In this document: positions 1-7,977 of the stretch, piece by piece
Layout: every line of letters starts with the position of its first letter
Position numbering within the stretch: position 1 is the first letter of the stretch
Assembly: GCA_002849045.2 (NCBI GenBank)
Contig: NCRO01000083.1
Coordinates: 1-16,345 of the forward strand
Length of the DNA stretch: 16,345 bases
Direction: 5' to 3'
DNA from: Candidatus Sediminicultor secundus
GTDB taxonomy: Bacteria > Atribacterota > JS1 > SB-45 > 34-128
Translations under genes and position numbers: made by a program
Notes under the pieces: generated by a model
The model's database searches: none
The model's input: only the letters and a program-made list of their open reading frames with translations
Told to the model about the DNA's origin: nothing

Positions 1-2
1 AC

Positions 3-689
3 GGTGGAGATGTAATGAATTTTGACATGGCAGCTGAAATGGCAGACATGGAAAATATTAGAGTTGAGCAAGCAGTCGCAGGAGAAGATGTAGCTTCATC
101 GCCCAAAGGCAAAGAAGACAAGAGAAGGGGAGTTGCTGGGATATTTTTTGTCTATAAAATAGCCGGTGCTTATGCCGAAGAGATGGCTTCTCTGGATGAA
201 GTGAAAAGAGTTGCCGAGAAGGTGTGTGCCAATGTACGCACCATGGGAGTCGGACTCTCTCCTTGTATTCTTCCGGAGATGGGAAAACCTACCTTTGAGA
301 TGGATGAAGGTCAGATGGAGATTGGCATCGGTATCCACGGAGAACCAGGAATAGGGAAGGGAAAATTAAAATCCGCTGATGAGATAGTAGAAAAAATGAT
401 GAAATCCATCTTGGAGGACCTTCCTTATCAATCGGGAGACGAAGTATCGGTGCTGGTAAATGGATTGGGAGCTACCCCTAAAGAGGAACTGTATGTGGTA
501 TATAGAAAAGTAGCACAAATATTAAAAGACAGGAAGATAACTGTATACCATCCCTATATCGGTGAGTTTGCCACCTCTATGGAGATGGCCGGAATGTCTA
601 TCTCCTTATTAAAGCTTGACAATGAGCTAAAAAAGTTATTAAAAAAATCAGCAAATACTCCTTTCTTTGTGCAAGCAGAACTTGAATAA
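3..689 (+). CDS. dhaK: Dihydroxyacetone kinase subunit DhaK, C-terminal part (5' end outside window)
   Basis: This is the substrate-binding subunit of a DhaK/DhaL-type kinase, which holds dihydroxyacetone (or a related short ketose) as a covalent hemiaminal on a histidine. The reading frame is open to the left edge, and the first residues read GGDVMNFDMAAEMAD, an internal DhaK motif, so the ATG at 15 is not the start. About 228 residues are present against roughly 330-356 in the family. The substrate-binding histidine lies in GIGIHGEPGI (codon at 336-338). Further family blocks are RRGVAGIFFVYKIAG and LVNGLGATPKEELY. The part carrying the catalytic Asp of E. coli DhaK is upstream of the window. 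Only 18 bp separate it from dhaL, so the two are co-transcribed. The substrate could be dihydroxyacetone or another ketose such as erythrulose; the sequence alone does not decide. The family call is secure. Confidence 0.93.
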   Translation, partial: GGDVMNFDMAAEMADMENIRVEQAVAGEDVASSPKGKEDKRRGVAGIFFVYKIAGAYAEEMASLDEVKRVAEKVCANVRTMGVGLSPCILPEMGKPTFEMDEGQMEIGIGIHGEPGIGKGKLKSADEIVEKMMKSILEDLPYQSGDEVSVLVNGLGATPKEELYVVYRKVAQILKDRKITVYHPYIGEFATSMEMAGMSISLLKLDNELKKLLKKSANTPFFVQAELE

Positions 690-707
690 AAATGGAGATT
701 ATATAAT

Positions 708-1349
708 ATGAATAAACTAAATTCTTCGGAGTTAGGAGGCTTATTTGCTAAAGTTAAAGATGTAATGGTTGAAAATAAAGAAAACTTATTTAAACTGGAT
801 TCGGCGATTGGTGACGGAGATTTAGGGATTACTATGAGTACCGGATTTTCCAAAGTCTACGAAATGATATCAGCATTGGAGGAAAAGGATATAGGAAGAG
901 TATTTATAAAAGTCGGTACGACCTTAGCAGAGACTGTTCCTTCTACCCTGGGCACTCTTATAGCTACCGGTTTTATGAGAGCCGGTAAAATCGTTAAAGG
1001 CAAAACTGAAGTTGATTTATCTGACTCTGTTTTAATGGCTTCTGCTTTTGTGGAAGGAATAATGGAGAGAGGAAAGACCGAACCGAACGAAAAGACTATT
1101 ATTGATTCTCTGTATCCTGCTTTTCAAGCTCTCAAATTAGCTTCTGAAGATGGGATAGACCTGAAGGAAGGCTTTAAGAAGGCTTATGAAGCTGCTAAAG
1201 GTGGAGTTGAAGCTACTAAAGAGATGCTCCCAAAACACGGAAGAGCTGTCTGGTACGGTAAAAAATCTATAGGCAAGAAAGATCCCGGTGCAGTTGCGGG
1301 TATGTTGTTGATAAAAGCTTTTTATGAATACTTAGAGAGTAAAAATTAA
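708..1349 (+). CDS. dhaL: Dihydroxyacetone kinase subunit DhaL (nucleotide-binding)
   Basis: This is the nucleotide-binding partner of DhaK: an all-helical barrel that binds ADP or ATP through two Mg ions. The 213-residue length is normal for a stand-alone DhaL. The metal-binding signature is KLDSAIGDGDLGITMSTGF, with Asp31, Asp36 and Asp38 as the expected ligands. The usual His after the last Asp (GDGDHG) is Leu here. The second conserved block, GRAVWYGKKSIGKKDPGAV, is intact near residues 170-195. A GGAG at 694-697 lies 10 bases before the ATG. No DhaM-like phosphotransferase protein is in the window, so it is open whether the phosphoryl donor is ATP directly or a PTS protein encoded elsewhere. 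It ends 19 bp before the FGGY kinase gene. Confidence 0.93.
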   Translation: MNKLNSSELGGLFAKVKDVMVENKENLFKLDSAIGDGDLGITMSTGFSKVYEMISALEEKDIGRVFIKVGTTLAETVPSTLGTLIATGFMRAGKIVKGKTEVDLSDSVLMASAFVEGIMERGKTEPNEKTIIDSLYPAFQALKLASEDGIDLKEGFKKAYEAAKGGVEATKEMLPKHGRAVWYGKKSIGKKDPGAVAGMLLIKAFYEYLESKN

Positions 1350-1368
1350 TGAATGGAAGTTAAAAGGT

Positions 1369-2922
1369 ATGGCTGAATATTTACTGGGAATTGATGCAGG
1401 TACTGAAAGTATCAGGACAGGGGTATTTGATCTTGAGGGGAACATCCTGGGATTCGGGTCCCATCTCTATAAAACATATTATGAACACCCTGCTTGGGCT
1501 GAACAGAAAGTGGAAGAATGGAGAGAAGCTCTCATCAAATCTATTGTGGAAGCTATCCGTATTTCCGGAATTAATCCCAAGGAGATTATAGCAATCGGTC
1601 TTGATGCAACCTGCTGTTCGGTGGTTTTCTTCGATGAAAATAATAAACCTACCCGGGATCCTATTATATGGATGGATGTAAGATCATCTGAGGAAGCAAA
1701 ATTTATCGAGTCTATCGATGATCCGGCGAGAGGGTATAACGGATACAGCAAAGTTTCAGCAGAGTGGTTTCCTTGTAAAAATTTGTGGGTCAAGAGGAAC
1801 CAACCAGAAGTTTATAAAAAATCAAAAGTAATTGCCGAATATACAGATTGGATTACCTTTGAACTGACCGGCGAATGGACTTTGGGGATAAACACAACTT
1901 CGGTTAGAGAATATTACGATAATGAGAAGGGTGGATTTCCCAAAGGGTTTTATAAAAAGATGGGACTCGAAGACATATTTGAAAAACTACCCAAGAGAGT
2001 CTTAAAGCTGGGTGAAGTTGCCGGAAGATTAAGGAAGGAAATTGCAGACAAAACAGATTTGCCGGAGGGGATTCCGGTTGCCCAAGGAGGAGCTGATGCC
2101 TTTATTGCGGTTATCGGCTTAAATGCCTTGAAGCCTGGGCAGCTAGCTTATATTACCGGTTCTTCCCATCTTTTAATCGGCATATCTGATAAAAGATTCC
2201 ATGTTAAGGGTCTTTTTGGGACCTATCCTGATGCAGTAATTGATGATGTCTATTTAATAGAAGGTGGTCAGACTTCAACCGGTTCGGTGTTAAAGTGGTT
2301 TAAGATTAATTTTATCAATAAGAAGATAGAAGAGGAAGCAGCCAGGCAGAATCTGAGCATCTATCAATATATGGATAAGAAAGCAGAAAAGTTACCCCCT
2401 GGTTCGGAAGGAGTAATTATTCTGGAACACTGGCAAGGGAACAGAACACCGTATGTTGACCCCTATAGCAGAGGGGTTATTAGAGGACTTTCTTTAAAAC
2501 ATACTCCGGTACACATATATAGGGCTATAATGGAAGCGGTCGCTTACGGGACAGAGATAATCCTAAGAGTAATGAAAAAGAGCAATTTTGAAATTAATGA
2601 AATAATCGCTTGCGGAGGAACCACACACAGTAAACTATGGCTTCAAATCTATGCTGATGTAACCGGATTGCCCATCAAGAAGACTACTACTTCAGAGGCA
2701 GCAGCATTAGGTTCAGCAATTCTCAGTGCCGTTGCTGCCGGGAAGTACAATAGTATTACCGAAGCAGCAAATAAGATGGTAAAATTTAAAGAGACAGTCG
2801 TTCCGAATATGGATAATCATAAAAAATATAAATTTTTTATAAGCCAGTATGAGGGCACTTATTTAACCTTAAAGGACAGTGCCTATACAATGAGTGCCCA
2901 TATTTCCAATTCTAACAAATAA
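1369..2922 (+). CDS. FGGY-family carbohydrate kinase, ribulokinase-like type
   Basis: A 517-residue ATP-dependent sugar or polyol kinase with the two-domain FGGY fold. The N-terminal nucleotide loop is LLGIDAGTESIRTGVFD (residues 5-21). The block GLDATCCSVV (78-86) and WMDVRS (101-106) resemble the ribulokinase-like (FGGY/YDR109C) branch. The catalytic base is Asp243 in GGADAF, and the phosphate loop is YITGSSHLLIG (261-271). The signature region GNRTPYVDPYSRGVIRGL (357-374) and the adenine-binding block ACGGTTHSKLWLQIYADV (414-431) complete the fold. All expected catalytic elements are present. A GGAAG at 1355-1359 serves the ATG; no later Met fits because the first strand starts immediately. 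The substrate is not readable from sequence; D-ribulose, a pentulose or a tetrulose are possibilities. It differs clearly from the second FGGY kinase downstream. Confidence 0.92.
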   Translation: MAEYLLGIDAGTESIRTGVFDLEGNILGFGSHLYKTYYEHPAWAEQKVEEWREALIKSIVEAIRISGINPKEIIAIGLDATCCSVVFFDENNKPTRDPIIWMDVRSSEEAKFIESIDDPARGYNGYSKVSAEWFPCKNLWVKRNQPEVYKKSKVIAEYTDWITFELTGEWTLGINTTSVREYYDNEKGGFPKGFYKKMGLEDIFEKLPKRVLKLGEVAGRLRKEIADKTDLPEGIPVAQGGADAFIAVIGLNALKPGQLAYITGSSHLLIGISDKRFHVKGLFGTYPDAVIDDVYLIEGGQTSTGSVLKWFKINFINKKIEEEAARQNLSIYQYMDKKAEKLPPGSEGVIILEHWQGNRTPYVDPYSRGVIRGLSLKHTPVHIYRAIMEAVAYGTEIILRVMKKSNFEINEIIACGGTTHSKLWLQIYADVTGLPIKKTTTSEAAALGSAILSAVAAGKYNSITEAANKMVKFKETVVPNMDNHKKYKFFISQYEGTYLTLKDSAYTMSAHISNSNK

Positions 2923-3018
2923 TGATTATTTAATAATAAGAAAAGAAATTACTGATTAATTTAGATAAAAATAGTTTAAGGAAAAACCAATTATGCTGAA
3001 TAAAAGGAGGAAGGTATT

Positions 3019-3840
3019 ATGACAGATGTGTTAAAAGAAATCTTTGGAGTGGAAAAACCGATTATCGGGATGGTACACCTTTTGCCTTTACCGGGGAACT
3101 ATCTGTACGATGATATTGGGGGAATAGATGCGATTGTAAAAGGCGTGATTCAGGATGTGGAAAAACTTCAGTCAGGAGGAGTGGATGGTATTATGTTTTG
3201 CAACGAGCATGACAGACCGTATTCCTTCAAGGCCGGAGTAGGAACGATAGCAGCGATGTCTTATGTTATTGGGAAGGTAAAATCTCAGGTAAAAGCACCT
3301 TTTGGAGTAGATGTACTTTGGGACCCTATTGCCGCTTTAGGAATAGCTAAAGTAGCGGGAGCCAGTTTTGTAAGAGAGATTTTTACCAATGAATATGCAG
3401 GGGATATGGGGATGTGGCATACTAACTGCCATGAAGTATTCTCCTATCGAAAACTGATAAAGGCGGAAAATATCAGACTGTTCTTTAATATAAATGCTGA
3501 ATTCTCCGCACCGGTAGCTCACCGACCTCTATCAGTTGTTACTAAGAGTGTTATTATGTCCTCTTTGCCAGATGCCCTGTTGGTCTCTGGTCCGGTTACA
3601 GGAATAGTTGCCAAAATGAACCTATTTAAAGAGATAAAAGAGAATGCAGGCGAGGTGCCGGTTTTAGCTAATACGGGAGTTACCTCTGAAACCGTAGAAG
3701 ATATTTTAAAAGAAGTTGATGGTGCTATTATAGGAACAGCTTTTAAGGTTGATGGAATCACCTGGAATTCGGTCAGCCAGGAGCGCGTAAACAAGCTTAT
3801 GCAAAAAGTAAGTTCACTTAGAAAAAATTTGAAGAAATAA
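3019..3840 (+). CDS. BtpA/SgcQ family TIM-barrel protein
   Basis: A 273-residue member of the BtpA family. The family is named for a cyanobacterial photosystem I biogenesis factor, but most bacterial members, such as E. coli SgcQ, sit in carbohydrate operons and have no proven reaction. Visible family blocks are KPIIGMVHLLPLPG (13-26), GVDGIMFCNEHDRPY (54-68), PFGVDVLWDP (94-103), GASFVREIFTNEYAGDMG (114-131) and, at the C-terminus, VLANTGVTSETV (215-226) followed by GAIIGTAFK (235-243). The last two look like a phosphate-binding end of a TIM barrel, which suggests a phosphorylated sugar ligand (inference). A strong AAAAGGAGG at 3002-3010 lies 8 bases before the ATG. It lies between two FGGY kinases, so a role in the same sugar pathway is far more likely than one in photosynthesis. 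The family call is firm; the function is unknown. Confidence 0.92.
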   Translation: MTDVLKEIFGVEKPIIGMVHLLPLPGNYLYDDIGGIDAIVKGVIQDVEKLQSGGVDGIMFCNEHDRPYSFKAGVGTIAAMSYVIGKVKSQVKAPFGVDVLWDPIAALGIAKVAGASFVREIFTNEYAGDMGMWHTNCHEVFSYRKLIKAENIRLFFNINAEFSAPVAHRPLSVVTKSVIMSSLPDALLVSGPVTGIVAKMNLFKEIKENAGEVPVLANTGVTSETVEDILKEVDGAIIGTAFKVDGITWNSVSQERVNKLMQKVSSLRKNLKK

Positions 3841-3922
3841 AAATTCTTCATAGCTAATTATCTATTTGCTATAAACGCTTATTTTTAGGCTTATTAAAAC
3901 TTAATTTTAAAAGAGGATGATT

Positions 3923-5422
3923 ATGCATGAAGGCTGTACTTTGGGTATTGATATAGGCACCCATGGATCAAAAGGAGTTATTGTAACTAAAGATGGTGTG
4001 GTATTGGGAGATTCTTGCTGTACTCATAATCTGATTATTCCTAAGGCTGGTTATGCTGAGCATAATGCTTTTTCCTGGTGGAATGACTTTGTATTTTTAA
4101 CCAAAGACCTTCTCCAAAAGACTGGTATCGACAATGGCTCTATTTCGGCGGTGGGCTGTAGTGCGATTGCCCCGACTATGCTGCCTTTGAATAGTAAAGG
4201 GGAGCCGCTTCGGAACGCTATTTTGTACGGAATAGATAATCGAGCCGAAAAAGAGATCTCTGAAATAACCGAAAAGAATGGGGAAGAGAAACTGCTTGAA
4301 TATAATGGCATCCTCTTGTCCTCTCAAGCTGCCGGTCCGAAGATATTGTGGTTTATGAAAAATGAACCAGAGCTCTTTAAGAAGACAGCCAGGATCGTTA
4401 CCGCCACAACATATTTGGTTTACCGTTTGACCGGCCGTTCGGTAATAGATTATTATACGGCAAGCACCTTTAATCCCCTCTTTGATTGCAGGAAAAAAGA
4501 ATGGACAGACGTTCTTTGGCCGGATGCTCCCCTCGACTTATTACCCGAAATAACCTGGACTACCGACATAGTTGGTGAGATTACCGGAGAAGCTGCTAAA
4601 GAAACAGGATTGAAAGAGGGCACAAAAGTCATTGCCGGTACATCAGATGCAGCGTCAGAAGCTATAAGTTCCGGAGTGGTAGAAAACGGTGACTTAATGA
4701 TAATGTACGGGACCAGTTCATTCTTTATAGAGATAACTGATAAATTTGCAAAAGCGGACAGAAATATATGGCCTACTATATTTTTACAACCAGAGCAGTA
4801 TGCAATTGCCGCTGGCATGTCTACTTCGGGGGCAGTAATGTCCTGGTTCAGTGATCTATTAGACGGTTATTCATACCAGTTATTAGATAGATTGGCTGAG
4901 GAAATTCCCCCGGGATCTGAAGGGCTTTTGCTCTTGCCCTATTTTAGCGGAGAAAGGACGCCGCTAAATGACCCTAATGCCCGAGGAGCGTTAGTCGGAT
5001 TAAGCCTATTTCACAAAAAGGGACATATCTTCAGGGCAATTTTAGAAGCAATAGCCTATGGTATTAGGGATAATATAGAGAACATAGAGAAAGCGGGTCT
5101 GCCGGTAAGGAGAGCGGTAGCTATCGGGGGAGGAACCAACAGTGCGGTCTTATTACAGATTGTAAGTGATGTTACAAAATTAGATCAGTTGGTTCCTAAA
5201 ATAACTTTAGGGGCTTGTTATGGTGATGCTTTTTTAGCAGGCTTGGGCATTGGATATAATAAATCGTTGGAGGATGTTTTAAGCTGGGTTGAATGGGATA
5301 AAAAAATAACTCCTATAGAGAAAAATAGTTCTCTGTACGGTGAATATTTTAAGCTTTATAAAGAGCTCTATCGAGCAACATCTAAGGTATCTCACAATTT
5401 GGTAGACATTTCTAAAAGATAA
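3923..5422 (+). CDS. FGGY-family carbohydrate kinase, xylulokinase-like type
   Basis: A second sugar kinase, 499 residues from the chosen start. The nucleotide loop is LGIDIGTHGSKGVIV (7-21). Catalytic Asp242 lies in AGTSDAASEA, the phosphate loop is MYGTSSFF (261-268), the FGGY signature covers GSEGLLLLPYFSGERTP (331-347), and the adenine block is IGGGTNSAVLLQIVSDV (401-417). The GACYGDAFLAGLGIG end (430-444) is typical of xylulokinase-like members. An ATG at 3917 is in frame, but the AAGAGG at 3911-3916 directly abuts it. The same motif sits 6 bases before the ATG at 3923, which is therefore the better start. The 82-bp gap after the BtpA gene shows no clear promoter. The substrate is probably a ketose or polyol, but is unassigned. 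Confidence 0.92.
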   Translation: MHEGCTLGIDIGTHGSKGVIVTKDGVVLGDSCCTHNLIIPKAGYAEHNAFSWWNDFVFLTKDLLQKTGIDNGSISAVGCSAIAPTMLPLNSKGEPLRNAILYGIDNRAEKEISEITEKNGEEKLLEYNGILLSSQAAGPKILWFMKNEPELFKKTARIVTATTYLVYRLTGRSVIDYYTASTFNPLFDCRKKEWTDVLWPDAPLDLLPEITWTTDIVGEITGEAAKETGLKEGTKVIAGTSDAASEAISSGVVENGDLMIMYGTSSFFIEITDKFAKADRNIWPTIFLQPEQYAIAAGMSTSGAVMSWFSDLLDGYSYQLLDRLAEEIPPGSEGLLLLPYFSGERTPLNDPNARGALVGLSLFHKKGHIFRAILEAIAYGIRDNIENIEKAGLPVRRAVAIGGGTNSAVLLQIVSDVTKLDQLVPKITLGACYGDAFLAGLGIGYNKSLEDVLSWVEWDKKITPIEKNSSLYGEYFKLYKELYRATSKVSHNLVDISKR

Positions 5423-5457
5423 ATTTTAAAAATAAATAAAAATTGAGGAAATTAATT

Positions 5458-6549
5458 ATGAATAAATTTAAAAGATTAGAGGATCAACTTAGAGAATTAA
5501 CCGCTATTCCCAGCCCTTCCGGTTTTGAAGAACCGATGATTAAATATATGTATGAAAAAGCAAAGGCGTACGGAATTAAAGCAGAGGTCGATTCACTAGG
5601 GAATGTCATAACCAGTTTTGGAGCCTCTTCTAGGGGGCCAAAAATTATGATAATAGCTCATATGGACGAAGTGGGAATGATTGTACGTAAAATCAGTTCC
5701 CATGGTTTTCTAAGAGTAGAGAAAATTGGGGGCATCCCCGAAAAAATATTGTTAGGCTGTAAAGTGCTGGTGAAAGCAGAGAAAGGTAATTTTATCGAAG
5801 GAATTGTCGGCAGCAAATCCCACCATCTTACCGCTGTCAGTGAAAGATATAAGGTAATACCCATCGAGGAACTGTATATCGATATAGGCTGTTCCAGTTC
5901 TCAAGAAGTTCTCTCTTTGGGGGTTAATGTGGGTAGCTCAATTACTTACGCCAGAGATTTTATTCAAAACGGTCCTATTGTTTTTTCTCCTGCTATTGAT
6001 AACCGAGGAGGTTGCCTGGTTCTACTTTGCCTTATGGAAAGACTTTTAAACAAAGAATATTCTCCGGAAATTTATCTGGTAGGTTCAGTTCAGGAGGAAT
6101 ACAATTTAAGGGGAGTACTGCCTGCTGCCCGGGCAATACAACCTGATTTTGCTATAGCTATAGATGTAGCGGTATCTTGCGATACACCTGACCTCGATAA
6201 AACAGATGTAAGGCTTGGAGGAGGTCCGGTGATTAACACTTATAGTTTTCACGGCAGAGGGACCCTGGGAGGTGTTGTGCCTAATCCAAAATTACTAAAT
6301 TTATTTGAAAAAGCTTCAAATAAAGCAGACATTCAAGTACAGAGGAATGTCTTTTATGGAGGCTTAACCGATGCTTCTTTTCTGCAACTCGAGAACAAAG
6401 GAATTCCCTCGATAGAGGTGGGATTTCCAGTAAGATATACACACAGCCCCATGGAAAACTGCCATTTAAGAGATATCGAACAACTAATTGAATTATTAGA
6501 AGTTTTCATACTGAATTTACCAAAAGATATTGATCTTTCACGTATTTAA
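5458..6549 (+). CDS. M42 family metallohydrolase (FrvX/SgcX-like)
   Basis: A 363-residue protein with the dinuclear-metal fold of M42 aminopeptidases and endoglucanase-M-like proteins. The expected metal ligands and catalytic residues are all visible: His68 and Asp70 in AHMDEVG, bridging Asp181 in AIDNRGGC, the Glu213-Glu214 pair in VQEEYNLRG, Asp236 in AIDVAVSCDTP, and His329 in RYTHSPMEN. The N-terminal block ELTAIPSPSGFEEP is also typical. A TTG at 5443 is in frame, but GAGG at 5445-5448 lies 9 bases before the ATG at 5458, so the ATG is chosen. Close relatives in sugar operons (FrvX, SgcX) are labelled aminopeptidases by homology, with no clear link to sugars. Here it lies between a sugar kinase and an alcohol dehydrogenase. 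It may cleave an amide or another acyl bond in a sugar-linked substrate (inference). Confidence 0.92.
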   Translation: MNKFKRLEDQLRELTAIPSPSGFEEPMIKYMYEKAKAYGIKAEVDSLGNVITSFGASSRGPKIMIIAHMDEVGMIVRKISSHGFLRVEKIGGIPEKILLGCKVLVKAEKGNFIEGIVGSKSHHLTAVSERYKVIPIEELYIDIGCSSSQEVLSLGVNVGSSITYARDFIQNGPIVFSPAIDNRGGCLVLLCLMERLLNKEYSPEIYLVGSVQEEYNLRGVLPAARAIQPDFAIAIDVAVSCDTPDLDKTDVRLGGGPVINTYSFHGRGTLGGVVPNPKLLNLFEKASNKADIQVQRNVFYGGLTDASFLQLENKGIPSIEVGFPVRYTHSPMENCHLRDIEQLIELLEVFILNLPKDIDLSRI

Positions 6550-6598
6550 AATATTAATTGCCAATAGACTTATAAAAATAATATCAGGAGAAGAATAA

Positions 6599-7786
6599 AT
6601 GAAATTAAAATTTAATTATTACATGCCAACTCGGATTATATTTGGAGCAGGTGAACTAAATATACTCTCTACTACACCATATTTACCGGGTAAAAAAGCT
6701 CTTGTGGTTATCAGTTCTGGAAATTCAATGAAAAAATATGGTTATCTTGACCGGGTCAGGAGATATTTAAAAGAAAATGGATTTCAAACCGTTCTGTTCG
6801 ATAAAATTCTTCCTAATCCCATATCAGAGCATGTAGCTGAAGGAGCTAAAATGGCTAAAGATAATAACTGTGATTTCGTTATTGGTTTGGGGGGTGGAAG
6901 TTCTATTGATTCGGCAAAAAGTATTGCCATTATGGCTAAAAATCCAGGAGAATATTGGGATTATATAAGCGAAGGCAGCGGTAAAGGTAAAGAAGTAAAA
7001 AAAGGAGCTCTACCGATAGTTGCCATTCCCACTACCGCTGGGACAGGTACCGAAACCGATCCCTGGACGGTTATCACCAAAACAGAGACCAATGAAAAAA
7101 TTGGCTTTGGTGGTGATTATAGCTTACCATCTTTGGCTATAGTAGACCCTGAGCTGATGTTAAGTATCCCTCCAGATTTTACTGCTTATCAAGGGATGGA
7201 TGCTTTTTTTCATTCTGCAGAAGGATATTTATCTATAAAAAATCAACCGGCAAGCGATATGTATGCTTTAGAAGCAGTAAGTCTTATCACAAAATATCTT
7301 CCTATAGCTGTTTGTGAAGGTAAAAACTTGGAAGCACGTTCAGCTGTTGCCTGGGCTAGTACAGAATCAGGAATAGTTGAGTCTTTATCTTCCTGTGTCT
7401 CCCACCATTCTATGCAGCATGCTCTTAGTGCTTTTCACCCAGAGCTGCCTCATGGAGCAGGTTTAATCGCTTTATCTGTAGCATATTTTAGCTTTATGGC
7501 AGAAAAATGCCCTGAAAGGTTTGTAGATTTGGCAAAAGCTATGGGAGAAAATATTGATCTTCTTCCTGAAAAAGAAAAGGCATTTGCTTTTATTGCTTCC
7601 CTGAAAAAACTTATTAAAAATATTGGTATGGATGACCTTAAACTTAGTAATTTTGGTATTAGAAAAGAAGAGGCAGAAATATTAGCTAAAAATTCGATGG
7701 ACACTATGGGTTCGCTTTTTAAATATTCAGATCCCTATAAATTATCTTTAGAAGAAGTAATATCAATTTATAAAGCTTGTTTATAG
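6599..7786 (+). CDS. Iron-containing (group III) alcohol dehydrogenase
   Basis: A 395-residue NAD(P)-dependent dehydrogenase of the Fe-ADH family, interconverting an alcohol with an aldehyde or ketone. The cofactor loop is GLGGGSSIDSAKSIA (96-110), followed by PTTAGTGTETDPW (144-156). Metal ligands by comparison with E. coli FucO are Asp201 and His205 in GMDAFFHSAEGYL, then His270 and His285 in HHSMQHALSAF and ELPHGAG. The spacing of the second His pair is one residue longer than in FucO. AGGAG at 6586-6590 precedes the ATG by 8 bases. It is the last gene of the same-strand cluster, 49 bp after the M42 gene, and probably makes or reduces the carbonyl compound that the upstream kinases use. 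The exact substrate (polyol, lactaldehyde, butanol-like) cannot be told. Confidence 0.93.
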   Translation: MKLKFNYYMPTRIIFGAGELNILSTTPYLPGKKALVVISSGNSMKKYGYLDRVRRYLKENGFQTVLFDKILPNPISEHVAEGAKMAKDNNCDFVIGLGGGSSIDSAKSIAIMAKNPGEYWDYISEGSGKGKEVKKGALPIVAIPTTAGTGTETDPWTVITKTETNEKIGFGGDYSLPSLAIVDPELMLSIPPDFTAYQGMDAFFHSAEGYLSIKNQPASDMYALEAVSLITKYLPIAVCEGKNLEARSAVAWASTESGIVESLSSCVSHHSMQHALSAFHPELPHGAGLIALSVAYFSFMAEKCPERFVDLAKAMGENIDLLPEKEKAFAFIASLKKLIKNIGMDDLKLSNFGIRKEEAEILAKNSMDTMGSLFKYSDPYKLSLEEVISIYKACL

Positions 7787-7899
7787 TTAAAATGTAAACC
7801 CTTTTCATATTTTAAAAGAGTGGAAATTTGACTAAAAAAGAGCAATTTTTAAGGGGCAAAGCATAGGGAAGGGGATTTTTAATTCGTTTTATCGAATAG

Positions 7900-7915
7900 T
7901 ATAATAAGCTATAAT
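7900..7915 (+). promoter_or_regulatory. Possible -10 elements ahead of the P1 peptidase gene
   Basis: Two exact TATAAT hexamers occur at 7900-7905 and 7910-7915 within the 191-bp gap between the alcohol dehydrogenase and peptidase genes. Neither has a good -35 at 16-18 bases upstream (only T-rich matches), so in this AT-rich stretch the call is weak. The gap length and the change in gene content suggest that a new transcription unit starts here. Confidence 0.3.
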
Positions 7916-7977
7916 TTAAAAAAAAGATTAGATAGAGGCTTCTGATAAAATACTCTTAAAAGCAAGGGGCATTAAAG

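Noticed and set aside
2923..3018. Internal promoter before the BtpA gene
   Set aside because: The 96-bp gap is AT-rich, but no -35/-10 pair with acceptable spacing could be found.
3019..3840. Photosystem I biogenesis role for the BtpA-family gene
   Set aside because: No photosynthesis genes are present and the gene sits among sugar kinases; the family name reflects one cyanobacterial member only.
3841..3922. Riboswitch or regulatory RNA between the BtpA and second kinase genes
   Set aside because: Only a short weak pairing (ATAGC with GCTAT) is seen; there is no conserved aptamer-like structure.
4453..4818. 121-codon minus-strand open frame within the second FGGY kinase
   Set aside because: It is a shadow of the real gene in the opposite strand; composition is Ser/Ile/Pro rich with no family motif.
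5443..5457. TTG start five codons upstream for the M42 gene
   Set aside because: The Shine-Dalgarno GAGG lies inside this extension and is correctly spaced for the ATG at 5458.
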